64,000 nt of DNA, taken from Pseudomonadota bacterium (GTDB taxonomy: Bacteria > Pseudomonadota > Alphaproteobacteria > Rhizobiales > Rhizobiaceae). Position numbers and translations under genes: made by a program. The DNA lies in assembly GCA_023457435.1 (NCBI GenBank), contig JAEWLS010000002.1, forward strand, positions 186,001 through 250,000, in the 5' to 3' direction. Under the pieces are notes generated by a model. That model saw only the letters and a list, made by a program, of their open reading frames with translations, searched no databases and was not told the origin of the DNA. Below are positions 7,790 through 17,130 of the stretch, piece by piece; position 1 is the first letter of the stretch; every line of letters begins with the position of its first letter.

Positions 7790-8593
7790 ATGCTGGGCAA
7801 GCTGCGCGCTTACTGGATGCTCTTTCTGTTCGCGCTCTACACGCCGGTCGTCGCGAGCACCCAGTACCTCATTCTCAAGACGGGGATTGGGAATCGGCGG
7901 GTAATGCCGCGCTCATGGCACCGATACCTGCTTTGGCTGCTCGACTTCCGCGTCCACGTGAACGGCGAGATGTCGAGGGAGCGGCCGCTGCTCCTCGTCG
8001 GAAACCACATCTCTTGGACCGACATCATGGTTCTCGGCTCGCTCGGCGACGTCAATTTCATCGCCAAGTCGGACGTGAAGAAGTGGCCCATCTTCGGGCC
8101 TCTGTCGAAGCTGCAGAACACCGTGTACGTCGATCGCGAGCGCCGGCGCGGCGCCGCCGGCCAGGCCAGCGAGATTTCAAGGCGCATGGTGGCCGGTGAC
8201 GCCATGGTCCTGTTCGCCGAGGGCACCACCGGCGACGGCAATCAGCTGGCGCCGTTCAAGACCTCGCTGTTCGCTGCCGCGTCAATCGCGGTCGAGGAGG
8301 GTGCGGCGGAGCGCGTTCTCATTCAGCCGGTATCCACCGCCTACACGCGCCTGCACGGCATGCCGATGAGCCGGGCGCAGCGCGCGCTGGTGAGCTGGGT
8401 CGGCAGCAAGAAGCTCCTGCCACACATCATGCAGCTGCTGCAGGAAGGCGGCGTCGACGTCGAGGTCACCTTCGGCGAGCCGGTCGAGTACAGCAAGGGC
8501 GTCAACCGCAAGTTGCTGGCGCAGGAAGTCGAGCGGCGCGTCCAGACATCCTTCTACAATTCGCTGCGAGAGCCGGCGAGGTCCAGGCGCTGA
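7790..8593 (+). CDS. plsC: 1-acyl-sn-glycerol-3-phosphate acyltransferase (PlsC family)
   Basis: This is a 267-residue membrane-associated acyltransferase. The catalytic H-x4-D motif is NHISWTDIM near residue 72. The substrate motif FAEGTTGDGNQLAPFKTSLF follows near residue 143. A hydrophobic N-terminal segment (MLFLFALYTPVV) should anchor it in the inner membrane. It makes phosphatidic acid from lysophosphatidic acid. The related lyso-ornithine lipid acyltransferase OlsA belongs to the same family and cannot be fully excluded. Position between rimI and miaB is the conserved rhizobial order. Confidence 0.85.
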   Translation: MLGKLRAYWMLFLFALYTPVVASTQYLILKTGIGNRRVMPRSWHRYLLWLLDFRVHVNGEMSRERPLLLVGNHISWTDIMVLGSLGDVNFIAKSDVKKWPIFGPLSKLQNTVYVDRERRRGAAGQASEISRRMVAGDAMVLFAEGTTGDGNQLAPFKTSLFAAASIAVEEGAAERVLIQPVSTAYTRLHGMPMSRAQRALVSWVGSKKLLPHIMQLLQEGGVDVEVTFGEPVEYSKGVNRKLLAQEVERRVQTSFYNSLREPARSRR

Positions 8594-8637
8594 CTCCCGG
8601 CCTACCAATCCGATGGCAAAGTCGCTATCTGGGCGCG

Positions 8638-10014
8638 ATGGATATGGAACCCCAGACGCCTACAGGCGCTGCGCCGGCGAAGAAGGTCTTCCTCAAGACC
8701 TACGGCTGCCAGATGAACGTCTACGACAGCCAGCGCATGGCCGATGCGCTGGCCTCCGACGGCTACGTCACGACGGAGGCGGTCGAGGACGCCGATCTCG
8801 TTCTCTTGAACACCTGCCACATTCGCGAGAAGGCCGCCGACAAGGTCTATTCCGAGCTCGGCCGCATTCGTGAGATCAAGCGCGAGCGCGAGCGCGCGGG
8901 CCGCGAAACGCTGATCGGGATCGCAGGCTGCGTTGCGCAGGCGGAAGGCAGCGAGATCGTGCGCCGCGCCCCGGCTGTCGACATGGTCATCGGGCCGCAG
9001 GCCTATCATCGCTTGCCTGAATTCCTGCGCCGCGCCCGCGGCGGCGACAAGGTCGTCGAGACCGACTTCGCCATCGACGAGAAGTTCGAGCGTCTGCCCG
9101 CACCGCGCGCTGCCGCGGTGCGCAGCCGTGGCGTCACCGCATTCCTGACTGTGCAGGAGGGCTGCGACAAATTCTGTACCTTCTGCGTCGTGCCCTACAC
9201 GCGTGGCTCGGAAGTCTCGCGATCGGTGGCGCAGATCGTCGCCGAGGCGGAACGGCTTGCCGCGGCGGGTGTCCGCGAGGTCACGCTGCTCGGCCAGAAC
9301 GTCAATGCCTGGCATGGCGCCGGCCCCGACGGCGCCGAATGGGGGCTCGGGCGGCTGCTGTTTCGTCTTGCGGAGATCCCGGGGCTTGACCGCTTGCGCT
9401 ATACAACCAGCCATCCGCGCGACATGGACGACGAGCTGATCGCGGCGCATCGCGATCTGCCGGCGCTGATGCCGTACCTGCACCTTCCGATCCAGTCCGG
9501 CTCGGACCGCATTCTCAAGGCGATGAACCGGCGCCATAAGGCGGATGACTACCTGCGCCTCGTCGAACGCATCAGGGGCGTGCGGCCGGACATGGCGATG
9601 TCCGGCGATTTCATCGTCGGTTTCCCTGGCGAGACCGACGCCGATTTTGCCGATACGCTGAGCATCGTTTGCGAAGTCGGCTACGCTCAGGCCTTTTCGT
9701 TCAAATATTCCCCGCGTCCCGGAACACCCGCTGCCGAAAGTGAGTTTCACGTGCCGGAGCCCGTGAAAGAGGAGCGACTGCGCGAGTTGCAAGCCGTGCT
9801 TCACCAGCAGCAGGTCGGCTTCGCCCAAAGCCTCATCGGCAGCCGCTTCGGCGTCCTCGTCGAAAAGGTGGGGCGTCTGCCCGGCCAGGTGGTGGGACGT
9901 TCGCCTTGGTTACAGCCCGTGATTCTGGATGAAAGTGCCGGAGGAATCGGGGACATTGTCGAAACACGAATCAGCCGCGCGGCGGCCAGTTCGCTGTTTG
10001 GGGAAGCAGCGTGA
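8638..10014 (+). CDS. miaB: tRNA-2-methylthio-N6-dimethylallyladenosine synthase
   Basis: The 458-residue radical-SAM methylthiotransferase adds the 2-methylthio group to i6A37. N-terminal cluster cysteines are in TYGCQMNVYDS, LLNTCHIREKA and IAGCVAQAEGS. The radical-SAM motif CDKFCTFCVVPYTRG (C-x3-C-x2-C) is near residue 176. A C-terminal TRAM domain follows, ending near GDIVETRISRAAASSLF. ATG 8638 and ATG 8644 are alternative starts two codons apart. The gene is part of the run that leads to phoH and ybeY. Confidence 0.95.
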   Translation: MDMEPQTPTGAAPAKKVFLKTYGCQMNVYDSQRMADALASDGYVTTEAVEDADLVLLNTCHIREKAADKVYSELGRIREIKRERERAGRETLIGIAGCVAQAEGSEIVRRAPAVDMVIGPQAYHRLPEFLRRARGGDKVVETDFAIDEKFERLPAPRAAAVRSRGVTAFLTVQEGCDKFCTFCVVPYTRGSEVSRSVAQIVAEAERLAAAGVREVTLLGQNVNAWHGAGPDGAEWGLGRLLFRLAEIPGLDRLRYTTSHPRDMDDELIAAHRDLPALMPYLHLPIQSGSDRILKAMNRRHKADDYLRLVERIRGVRPDMAMSGDFIVGFPGETDADFADTLSIVCEVGYAQAFSFKYSPRPGTPAAESEFHVPEPVKEERLRELQAVLHQQQVGFAQSLIGSRFGVLVEKVGRLPGQVVGRSPWLQPVILDESAGGIGDIVETRISRAAASSLFGEAA

Positions 10015-10041
10015 GGGCAGGCCCGCTTTGAGGAGAGTTTG

Positions 10042-11091
10042 TTGAGCGCCACGACCGATCTGAAGAAGGCGTCCGTAGGGGCGTCGGACATGGCGCACAT
10101 CGTACTGACCTTCGACAGCAACAAGCACGCCTCGGCGCTTTACGGCCAGTTCGACGAGCACCTCGCGCGCATCGAGCAGAGGCTCGGAGTCGACATCCGC
10201 TCGCGCGGCAACCAGCTGACGATCCGCGGTGAGCCGCAGGCCGCCGAGCAGGCCAGGCGCGCACTCGATTCCCTCTACGCGATGCTGCAGAACGGTCAGC
10301 AGGTCGCACCTTCCGACGTTGATGGCGCGGTTCGTCTCGCTATTGCTGCAGACGATCAGCTCACATTGCCGACGCTCGAGAAGAAAGGCGTCCGGATCGC
10401 CGCCGCGCAGTTCGCTACGCGCAAGCGAACGATCTACGCCCGCTCGTCGAACCAGGACGCCTACATGCGGGCGCTCGAGCGCTCCGAACTCGTTTTCGGT
10501 ATCGGGCCCGCCGGCACCGGAAAGACCTATCTGGCCGTCGCCTACGCGGCGATGCTGCTGGAGCGCGGCATGGTTGAGCGCATCGTGCTCTCCCGGCCTG
10601 CCGTGGAAGCGGGCGAGCGCCTCGGCTTTCTTCCCGGCGACATGAAAGAGAAGGTCGACCCCTATCTGCGGCCCCTCTACGACGCCCTGTACGACATGAT
10701 GCCGGCGGACAAGGTCGAGCGTGCCATTGCGGCGGAAGTGATCGAGATCGCGCCGCTTGCCTTCATGCGCGGGCGCACGCTGCGCAACGCTGCGATTATC
10801 CTCGACGAGGCGCAGAACACGACGCCGATGCAGATGAAGATGTTCCTAACCCGCCTTGGCGAGGGCGGGCGAATGATCGTCACCGGCGACCCGTCGCAGA
10901 TCGACCTTCCGCCGAACACCAAGTCCGGCCTTGTCGAGGCGCTGCAGGTGCTCGACGGTGTGGAGGGCATCGTCACGGTGCGGTTCGACGACAAGGATGT
11001 CGTGCGCCATCCGCTCGTGGCGAAGATCGTCCGTGCCTACGACAGCCATGCGGTCGGCGGGGTAGGGGCGAAGGGCCGCATCGACGTCTGA
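10042..11091 (+). CDS. PhoH-family ATPase (YbeZ type)
   Basis: This is a 349-residue cytoplasmic P-loop ATPase of the PhoH family. Walker A is GPAGTGKTYLAVAYA near residue 156 and Walker B is AIILDEAQNTTP near residue 252. An N-terminal KH-like nucleic-acid-binding segment precedes them. PhoH/YbeZ is functionally tied to YbeY in rRNA processing, and ybeY follows with a one-base overlap (TGATG). AGGAG at 10031-10035 favours the TTG at 10042. A TTG at 10039 and an ATG at 10090 are alternatives. Confidence 0.92.
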   Translation: MSATTDLKKASVGASDMAHIVLTFDSNKHASALYGQFDEHLARIEQRLGVDIRSRGNQLTIRGEPQAAEQARRALDSLYAMLQNGQQVAPSDVDGAVRLAIAADDQLTLPTLEKKGVRIAAAQFATRKRTIYARSSNQDAYMRALERSELVFGIGPAGTGKTYLAVAYAAMLLERGMVERIVLSRPAVEAGERLGFLPGDMKEKVDPYLRPLYDALYDMMPADKVERAIAAEVIEIAPLAFMRGRTLRNAAIILDEAQNTTPMQMKMFLTRLGEGGRMIVTGDPSQIDLPPNTKSGLVEALQVLDGVEGIVTVRFDDKDVVRHPLVAKIVRAYDSHAVGGVGAKGRIDV

Positions 11092-11558
11092 TGGTGCTGA
11101 TCGACATTGCGGTGGAGGCTGGCGGCTGGCCCGATGAGGAGACCTTGCGCGCTCTTGCCGAGCCGGCGATCGCCGCAGGCTTGGCCGAGCTTGGCGCGGA
11201 CAGTGCCGACGGCGAGCTCAGTCTGCTGTTCACTGACGACGCCCGGATGCGCGTTCTGAATCGCGACTGGCGCGGCAAGGATAGGCCAACCAACGTCCTG
11301 TCATTTCCGGCTTTTCCGATGCAGGTCGGTAATGCCCTGCCGCCAATGCTGGGCGATATCGTGCTGGCGCGCGAGACGGTCGAGCGCGAGGCCGCCGAGG
11401 AGGGCAAACCTTTCCAGCACCATCTTTCGCATCTCCTCATCCATGGGCTGCTGCACCTTGCCGGCCACGATCATGAGGAAGACGAAGAGGCAGAACGCAT
11501 GGAAGCGGCGGAGCGACGCGCGTTGGCGCGGCTTGCCATTCCCGATCCCTACGCCTAA
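11091..11558 (+). CDS. ybeY: Endoribonuclease YbeY
   Basis: The product has 155 residues. The zinc-binding motif HGLLHLAGHDH (H-x3-H-x5-H) near residue 118 defines the UPF0054/YbeY family. RPTNVLSFPAFPM near residue 65 is the second conserved block. YbeY acts in 16S rRNA 3'-end maturation and ribosome quality control. The ATG at 11091 uses the last base of the phoH stop codon, which suggests coupled translation. Confidence 0.94.
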   Translation: MVLIDIAVEAGGWPDEETLRALAEPAIAAGLAELGADSADGELSLLFTDDARMRVLNRDWRGKDRPTNVLSFPAFPMQVGNALPPMLGDIVLARETVEREAAEEGKPFQHHLSHLLIHGLLHLAGHDHEEDEEAERMEAAERRALARLAIPDPYA

Positions 11559-11587
11559 TTGGGGGGTTCCTGACACTTCGAACGACG

Positions 11588-12697
11588 ATGAACGAAAAAG
11601 CGCAGACTGCCGCGGTTTCCGCGGAAGCCGGAAGCGAAGCCTCCGGCGGTGAACAAAAGGCCGAAGGCCCGAGTTCGCGACCTAGCGGGCCCCAGCAGGG
11701 GCAAGGCTTCCTCCACAGGCTCAGCGGCATCTTCCGCTCGCGCAACGGCAGCTCGCTGCGCGAGGATCTGACCGACGCGCTGCTCGAATCAGCTGACGAA
11801 ACCGAGTTCACGCTCGGCGAACGCGCCATGCTGAAGAACATCCTTCGGCTGCGCGAAGTGCGGGTGGAAGATGTCATGGTGCCGCGCGCCGAAGTCCACG
11901 GCATCGACATCACGAGCACGCTCGGCGATCTCGTCATCGCGTTCGAGCAGACCGGGCATTCGCGCATGCCGGTCTACAGCGAAACCCTCGATGATCCGCG
12001 CGGCATGATCCACATCCGCGACGTTCTGGGCTACCTGACGCGCACCGCCCGACAGCGCCGCCCGCGCCCGCGCAAGGGCGCCGAACCTGCCGTTGCGCCG
12101 GAGCCCGCGGTGCCCGCGGGCAAGCTCGACCTCGGCAGGGTCGATATGTCGCGCAAGATCGGCGACGTCGGCATCATGCGGCCGATCCTGTTCGTACCGC
12201 CTTCCATGCTCGCCTCCGATCTCATGGGCCGAATGCAGGCCGGCCGCCTGCAGATGGCGCTGGTCATCGACGAGTACGGCGGCACCGACGGTCTCGTCTC
12301 GCTTGAGGATATCGTCGAGGTGGTCGTCGGCGACATCGAGGACGAGCATGACGAAGACGAACCGCTGATCACGCGGGTCGGGGAAGGTACCTTCATCGTC
12401 GATGGGCGCGCCGAGATCAGCGATGTCGCGCTCATGATCGGCGATACATTCAAGGCCGGAGAACACGAGGAAGACGTCGACACGATCGGCGGCATGATCT
12501 TCAACACGCTCGGCCGCGTGCCGCAGCGCGGCGAGGTGGTGCAGCCGATACCCGGCTTCGAGTTCCACGTGCTGGATGCAGATCCCCGACGCGTCAAGCG
12601 CGTCCGCATTGTGCGTGCCGGGGAGCGGCGGCGTCGTGTGCCGAAGCAGCCGCTAGACGCCGCGCCGCCTTCGACCCCGCCGCCCGCACAGGCCTGA
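11588..12697 (+). CDS. CorC/HlyC-type CBS-domain protein (hemolysin family)
   Basis: This is a 369-residue protein. About 70 polar N-terminal residues are followed by the conserved VRVEDVMVPRAEVHGIDI that opens a tandem CBS pair (about residues 92-235), then a CorC_HlyC domain with GTFIVDGRAEISDV and DVDTIGGMIFNTLGRVP. There are no membrane helices, so it matches the soluble CorC/YbeX form rather than the membrane-bound TlyC/YfjD type. YbeX-type proteins act near ribosome metabolism and magnesium homeostasis. Its place between ybeY and lnt is the conserved order across proteobacteria. Confidence 0.88.
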   Translation: MNEKAQTAAVSAEAGSEASGGEQKAEGPSSRPSGPQQGQGFLHRLSGIFRSRNGSSLREDLTDALLESADETEFTLGERAMLKNILRLREVRVEDVMVPRAEVHGIDITSTLGDLVIAFEQTGHSRMPVYSETLDDPRGMIHIRDVLGYLTRTARQRRPRPRKGAEPAVAPEPAVPAGKLDLGRVDMSRKIGDVGIMRPILFVPPSMLASDLMGRMQAGRLQMALVIDEYGGTDGLVSLEDIVEVVVGDIEDEHDEDEPLITRVGEGTFIVDGRAEISDVALMIGDTFKAGEHEEDVDTIGGMIFNTLGRVPQRGEVVQPIPGFEFHVLDADPRRVKRVRIVRAGERRRRVPKQPLDAAPPSTPPPAQA

Positions 12698-12763
12698 TAC
12701 GCGCTTTTGCCGCCGCCGTGCCGGCTGCTAAGAATGTACGTGATTCGGGCGGACGGTCAGCGC

Positions 12764-14398
12764 ATGGCGCAGGTAGCGACGGCATATGCCGACGACGCGG
12801 CAGCGGCGCGTGAGCCGCTGTTGTCGCGCATCGCCGGGCGCCTGATGCTTCTCCACGGCTGGAGACGGGGGCTGGCGGCTTTCGCCGCTGGAGCCGTCGG
12901 TGCCCTTGCGCAACCACCGTTCGACTTCTTCGCAGCTGGCTTCATCTCCTTCCCTATTCTCGTGTTCTTGCTCGACGGCGCGGCAGGAGACGCACCCCGA
13001 CGGAGGTTGGGGCGCCTGCGCGTCTTCTTCGCAGTCGGATGGTGGTTCGGCTTCGGCTATTTCCTCGCCAGCCTCTGGTGGATCGGCAACGCGATGCTGG
13101 TCGATGTCCAGAAATATGCCTGGGCCATGCCGATCGCGGTGCTCGTGCTCCCGGCCTTTCTCGCTTGCTATTACGGGTTGGCGGCGGCGCTCGCGCGGCC
13201 ATTGTGGAACGAAGGGTTCGGGCGCTTTGCAGCATTCGCAGCCGCGCTCGCGCTCATGGAATGGGTGCGGGTCTTCGCCCTCAGCGGGTTCCCATGGGGT
13301 GCAGTCGGCTATGCGGTCATGCCCATACCCATGCTCATGCAGAGCGTGACGCTGATCGGCATGATGGGCGTCAACGCCCTTGCCGCGTTTGCCTTCATGC
13401 TGCCGGCTGCGCTCGCCTCGCGCCGCGGTGGCGGATGGTCACTTGCCCTTCTCTTCATCCTGGCCTCGGCGCATGTCGGATTTGGCATGTTCCGTCTTGC
13501 CCAGGAGTTGCCGGGCGGCAGGACGCTGCTCGTCCGGATGATCCAGCCGTCGGTGCAGCAGGCCGAGAAGTGGGATGCGAACAAGCGCGACGGCATCTTC
13601 CGTTCCTATCTCGACATGTCGAGCGCGCCGCCAGCAGCCGAGGGAACGCGGCCTCAACTGATCCTCTGGCCAGAAACTTCAGTCCCCTTCCTGTTCCAGC
13701 AGCGCCCCGATGCGCTGGCGGCGATCGACGCCATGCTGCAACCCGGACAGACGCTTCTTGCCGGCGCGGTGCGCATGGAGGGCGACTCGCCGCAGTCGCC
13801 GTCCGCGCGGTTCTACAACTCGGTCGTTGCCATCGACGCCGGAGGACAGATCTTCGGGGCCGCCGACAAGCAGTTCCTCGTCCCGCTCGGCGAGTTCCTG
13901 CCGTTCGCTGATCTGCTGGCCCGTTTCGGCATCACCAAGCTCGTCGAACTTCCCGGCGGCTTCACGCCTGGGACAGCTCGCCCGTCGATCGAGGTGGCCG
14001 ATAACGTCAGGGCAGTCCCGTTCATCTGCTACGAGGTGATATTTCCGGACGTGGCGGTCGGCACCGACGCGGACCTTCTGGTAAACGTCACCAACGATGC
14101 CTGGTTCGGCAACTCGCCCGGTCCATACCAGCATCTGCGGCAGGCGCAGCTGCGTGCCGTGGAGGCAGGTCTGCCGACGGTGCGCGCCGCCAACAACGGC
14201 ATAACCGCCGTGATCGATCCTTACGGCAGGGTTCTCGCAGGCCTGGCTCTCGATGCGGTTGCCGTGCTCGACTACGCCGTCCCGCTGCATCGCGGCGACG
14301 GGCTCCGGCTCCCGCGGCACGACTACGCCGGCTGGGCGGTGCTTGCGCTTCTCTTCATTGTCGCGGTGGCCGGGAGACTGCGCCAACGCGCGAATTGA
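12764..14398 (+). CDS. lnt: Apolipoprotein N-acyltransferase
   Basis: Lnt adds the third acyl chain to lipoproteins in the inner membrane. The 544-residue product has several N-terminal transmembrane helices (ILVFLLDG, GYFLASLWWIGNAML and IAVLVLPAFLACYYG among others) and a periplasmic nitrilase domain from about residue 250. The catalytic triad is readable as Glu in LILWPETSVPF, Lys in AADKQFLVPLGEFLP and Cys in PFICYEVIFPD. ATG 12764 fits the family's usual N-terminus (GRLMLLHGWRRG near residue 25). ATG 12734 is in frame and adds ten residues. Confidence 0.93.
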   Translation: MAQVATAYADDAAAAREPLLSRIAGRLMLLHGWRRGLAAFAAGAVGALAQPPFDFFAAGFISFPILVFLLDGAAGDAPRRRLGRLRVFFAVGWWFGFGYFLASLWWIGNAMLVDVQKYAWAMPIAVLVLPAFLACYYGLAAALARPLWNEGFGRFAAFAAALALMEWVRVFALSGFPWGAVGYAVMPIPMLMQSVTLIGMMGVNALAAFAFMLPAALASRRGGGWSLALLFILASAHVGFGMFRLAQELPGGRTLLVRMIQPSVQQAEKWDANKRDGIFRSYLDMSSAPPAAEGTRPQLILWPETSVPFLFQQRPDALAAIDAMLQPGQTLLAGAVRMEGDSPQSPSARFYNSVVAIDAGGQIFGAADKQFLVPLGEFLPFADLLARFGITKLVELPGGFTPGTARPSIEVADNVRAVPFICYEVIFPDVAVGTDADLLVNVTNDAWFGNSPGPYQHLRQAQLRAVEAGLPTVRAANNGITAVIDPYGRVLAGLALDAVAVLDYAVPLHRGDGLRLPRHDYAGWAVLALLFIVAVAGRLRQRAN

Positions 14399-14431
14399 CA
14401 GCGATATTTTAGCGTTTGATACTGAAATCTC

Positions 14432-14460
14432 TGGTTGTTTCCGCGTGCATTCCGTATAAT
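14432..14460 (+). promoter_or_regulatory. Candidate promoter of the XRE regulator
   Basis: A perfect TATAAT is at 14455-14460. A weak -35 TGGTTG lies 17 bases upstream at 14432-14437. This is the most AT-rich point between lnt and the regulator, 57 bases before its GTG start. Confidence 0.45.
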
Positions 14461-14516
14461 TCGTTATATCGTCAACCGAGGGGACAGGTCGGTTTGACGG
14501 AGCCTGGGAGGGCGAC

Positions 14517-14921
14517 GTGGAAAACAAGAAGCGGCCCAACCCGATTGACGTTCACGTCGGCAGCCGCATCAGAATCCGCCGAAACATCCTCGGAATGAGC
14601 CAGGAGAAACTCGGCGAGCTGCTCGGCATCACATTCCAGCAGATCCAGAAGTACGAGAAGGGGACCAATCGTGTCGGCGCCAGCAGGTTGCAGGCGATCG
14701 CCTCGATCATGACCGTACCGGTGGCGTTCTTCTTCGAGGACGCGCCCGGGCTTGGCGGCGAGCCGGCTGGGCTTGCGGAGGAGACGGGTGCGCGGGAATT
14801 CGAGATGATGAACAGCGCCGAGGGCATCCAGCTCCAGCGTGCCTTCGTGAAGATCGCTGATGCCAAGGTTCGGAAGCGGATTCTCGAACTCGTTAAATCG
14901 CTCGCCAACGAGGATGGTTGA
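14517..14921 (+). CDS. XRE-family helix-turn-helix transcriptional regulator
   Basis: The 134-residue protein has one Cro/CI-type HTH at about residues 15-70: GSRIRIRRNILGMSQEKLGE, then FQQIQKYEKGTNRVGASRLQ. A short C-terminal region with FFFEDAP and LQRAFVKIADAKVRKRILEL follows. Relatives sit between lnt and metK in many Rhizobiales, but the regulon is not known to me. It starts with GTG at 14517 behind GGGAGGGCGAC. Its own AT-rich promoter suggests that transcription is separate from lnt. Confidence 0.88.
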   Translation: MENKKRPNPIDVHVGSRIRIRRNILGMSQEKLGELLGITFQQIQKYEKGTNRVGASRLQAIASIMTVPVAFFFEDAPGLGGEPAGLAEETGAREFEMMNSAEGIQLQRAFVKIADAKVRKRILELVKSLANEDG

Positions 14922-15069
14922 GCTAAGCGGCACGCCGTTTGGCCAAATTTTTCCGTAACAGCTCGAAACTTGACGCACGGCGCGATTGACGAGTTCGACG
15001 CCGCTTCGCTAACAGGAGCCGCTTTTTCCGGTGGCGCGTGGCGCTGCTCCATTTCCACAGGGGTTACCC

Positions 15070-16317
15070 GTGACGCGCCAGAACTACCTTTTCACCAGCG
15101 AATCCGTTTCCGAAGGCCACCCGGACAAGGTGTGCGACCGCATCTCCGACGAGATCGTCGACCTGGTCTATCGGGAGGCCAAGAAGACCGGCATGGATCC
15201 GTGGGATGTGCGCATCGCCTGCGAGACGCTTGCCACCACCAATCGCGTCGTCATCGCCGGTGAGGTCCGTCTTCCTCCGTCGCTGATGAAGAAGGACAAG
15301 AACGGCAACACCGTCATCAACCCGACCAAGTTCAAGTCGGCCGCGCGCAAGGCGATCAGGGCGATCGGCTACGAGCAGGACGGCTTCCATTGGAAGAAGG
15401 CCAAGATTGACGTGCTGTTGCACGCCCAGTCGGCCGACATCGCGCGCGGCGTCGACAGCGCCGCCGATAAAAAGGGCGAGGAAGGTGCCGGCGACCAGGG
15501 CATCATGTTCGGATATGCCTGCCGCGAGACCCCGGACCTGATGCCGGCGCCGCTCTATTATTCTCACAAGATCCTGGAACTGCTTGCAGCAGCGCGCCAC
15601 GAGGGCAAGGGCGACGTTGGCAAGCTTGGACCCGACGCCAAAAGTCAGGTGACGGTGCGCTACGAGAACGGCGCGCCGAAGGACGTTACCCAGATCGTGC
15701 TGTCCACCCAGCACATGGACGAGAAGTGGGATTCCAAGAAGGTCCGCAAGGTCGTCGAACCCTACATCAGAGAGGCGCTCGCCGCCGGCAACCTCGACAT
15801 CTCCGAGGACTGCAACTGGTACATCAATCCGACGGGTAAGTTTGTCATTGGTGGGCCCGATGGCGATGCCGGCCTGACCGGGCGTAAGATCATTGTCGAT
15901 ACCTACGGCGGTGCGGCTCCTCACGGCGGCGGCGCATTTTCCGGCAAGGACACGACGAAAGTCGACCGCTCGGCTGCCTATGCCGCGCGCTACCTCGCCA
16001 AGAACATCGTGGCGGCTCGCTTGGCGGACCGGTGCACGATCCAGCTGTCCTACGCCATCGGCGTCGCCCAGCCGCTATCGATCTATATCGACCTGCACGG
16101 CACGGGAAAGGTCGACGAGGCCAAGCTGGAGCAGGCGGTCCGCAAAGTGATGGATCTGTCGCCCACCGGCATCCGCAAGAAGCTCGACCTCAACAAGCCG
16201 ATCTACGCCAAAACCTCCTCCTACGGCCATTTCGGCCGCAAGCCAGGTCGTGACGGTTCGTTCTCCTGGGAGCGGACCGATCTGGTGAAGGAGCTTCGCG
16301 AAGCCGTCGGCGCCTGA
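15070..16317 (+). CDS. metK: S-adenosylmethionine synthetase
   Basis: MetK makes SAM from methionine and ATP. The product has 415 residues. Motifs seen are SVSEGHPDKVCDRISDEIVD near the N-terminus, GAGDQGIMFGYACRET in the middle and GGGAFSGKDTTKVDRSAAY near residue 285. The length is about 30 residues above the E. coli enzyme because of insertions such as KKDKNGNTVINPTKFKS, which are usual in alphaproteobacteria. GTG 15070 was chosen because the protein then begins VTRQNYLFTSES, and AGGGGT lies just upstream. The 148-base leader was inspected for a SAM riboswitch and none was convincing. Confidence 0.95.
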   Translation: MTRQNYLFTSESVSEGHPDKVCDRISDEIVDLVYREAKKTGMDPWDVRIACETLATTNRVVIAGEVRLPPSLMKKDKNGNTVINPTKFKSAARKAIRAIGYEQDGFHWKKAKIDVLLHAQSADIARGVDSAADKKGEEGAGDQGIMFGYACRETPDLMPAPLYYSHKILELLAAARHEGKGDVGKLGPDAKSQVTVRYENGAPKDVTQIVLSTQHMDEKWDSKKVRKVVEPYIREALAAGNLDISEDCNWYINPTGKFVIGGPDGDAGLTGRKIIVDTYGGAAPHGGGAFSGKDTTKVDRSAAYAARYLAKNIVAARLADRCTIQLSYAIGVAQPLSIYIDLHGTGKVDEAKLEQAVRKVMDLSPTGIRKKLDLNKPIYAKTSSYGHFGRKPGRDGSFSWERTDLVKELREAVGA

Positions 16318-16322
16318 CGAAG

Positions 16323-17021
16323 GTGGACGGGGAACGGCGGCAGCGCGGCGCGGGCTCGTTCTTCGGGCGCCGCCGCGGCAAGCCGATCCGCAGGGACCAG
16401 CAGGCTGCCGTAGATACGATCGGCCCGGCGCTTGCACTCGATCCGGCGTCGGCTGCGCCGGACGATCTGTCGACATTGTTCGATACGCATGTCGTCGACG
16501 TACGGCTGGAAATCGGCTTCGGCGGGGCCGAGCATCTGCTGCACCGCGCGGATGAAGCGCCAACCGACGGCTTCATCGGGATCGAACCGTTCGAGCCAGG
16601 CATGGCGAAGCTGCTCGGGGCACTGGCGCGCCAGCCGCGGCCAAACATCCGCACCTTCGGCGCCGATGCCGCGATCCTTCTCGATTGGCTGCCGGACGCC
16701 TCGCTTGCCTCGATCGACCTCCTCTATCCCGACCCGTGGCCGAAGAAGCGTCATTGGAAGCGTAGGTTCGTGAACCCCGGCAACCTCCAGCGCATGGCGC
16801 GCGTTCTCAGGCCAGGCGGCCGCTTTCGCTTCGCGTCCGACATAGATCACTACGTCAACTGGACCTTGCTCGCAGTCGCTACACATGGAGGCTTCGCATG
16901 GCAGGCAGCCAGCGCCGATGACTGGCGGCTGCCGTACCCCGGCTGGCCCGGCACGCGCTACGAAGCCAAGGCGAAACGCGAAGGGCGCACGCCTGCATAC
17001 CTCACCTTCCTGCGTCTTTAA
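16323..17021 (+). CDS. trmB: tRNA (guanine-N7-)-methyltransferase
   Basis: This 232-residue SAM-dependent enzyme makes m7G46 in tRNA. Class I methyltransferase motif I is LEIGFGGAEHLLH near residue 61. The TrmB signature DPWPKKRHWKRRFV is near residue 138, and RPGGRFRFASDIDHYVNW follows. It starts with GTG at 16323, five bases after the metK stop, so it is probably co-transcribed with metK and draws on its product. Confidence 0.94.
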   Translation: MDGERRQRGAGSFFGRRRGKPIRRDQQAAVDTIGPALALDPASAAPDDLSTLFDTHVVDVRLEIGFGGAEHLLHRADEAPTDGFIGIEPFEPGMAKLLGALARQPRPNIRTFGADAAILLDWLPDASLASIDLLYPDPWPKKRHWKRRFVNPGNLQRMARVLRPGGRFRFASDIDHYVNWTLLAVATHGGFAWQAASADDWRLPYPGWPGTRYEAKAKREGRTPAYLTFLRL

Positions 17022-17130
17022 GCTGTCGCCTGCGCAATATTGACACGCCGCACGTGCGCAAGCTTAGCTGAATGACTGCCCGTACGACGCGGCACCTGCC
17101 GCTGCTGTGGGCCTTGAGGAGGAACTCCCT

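Noticed and set aside
14922..15069. SAM riboswitch in the metK leader
   Set aside because: No arrangement matching SAM-I, SAM-II or SAM-SAH cores could be drawn in the 148 bases.
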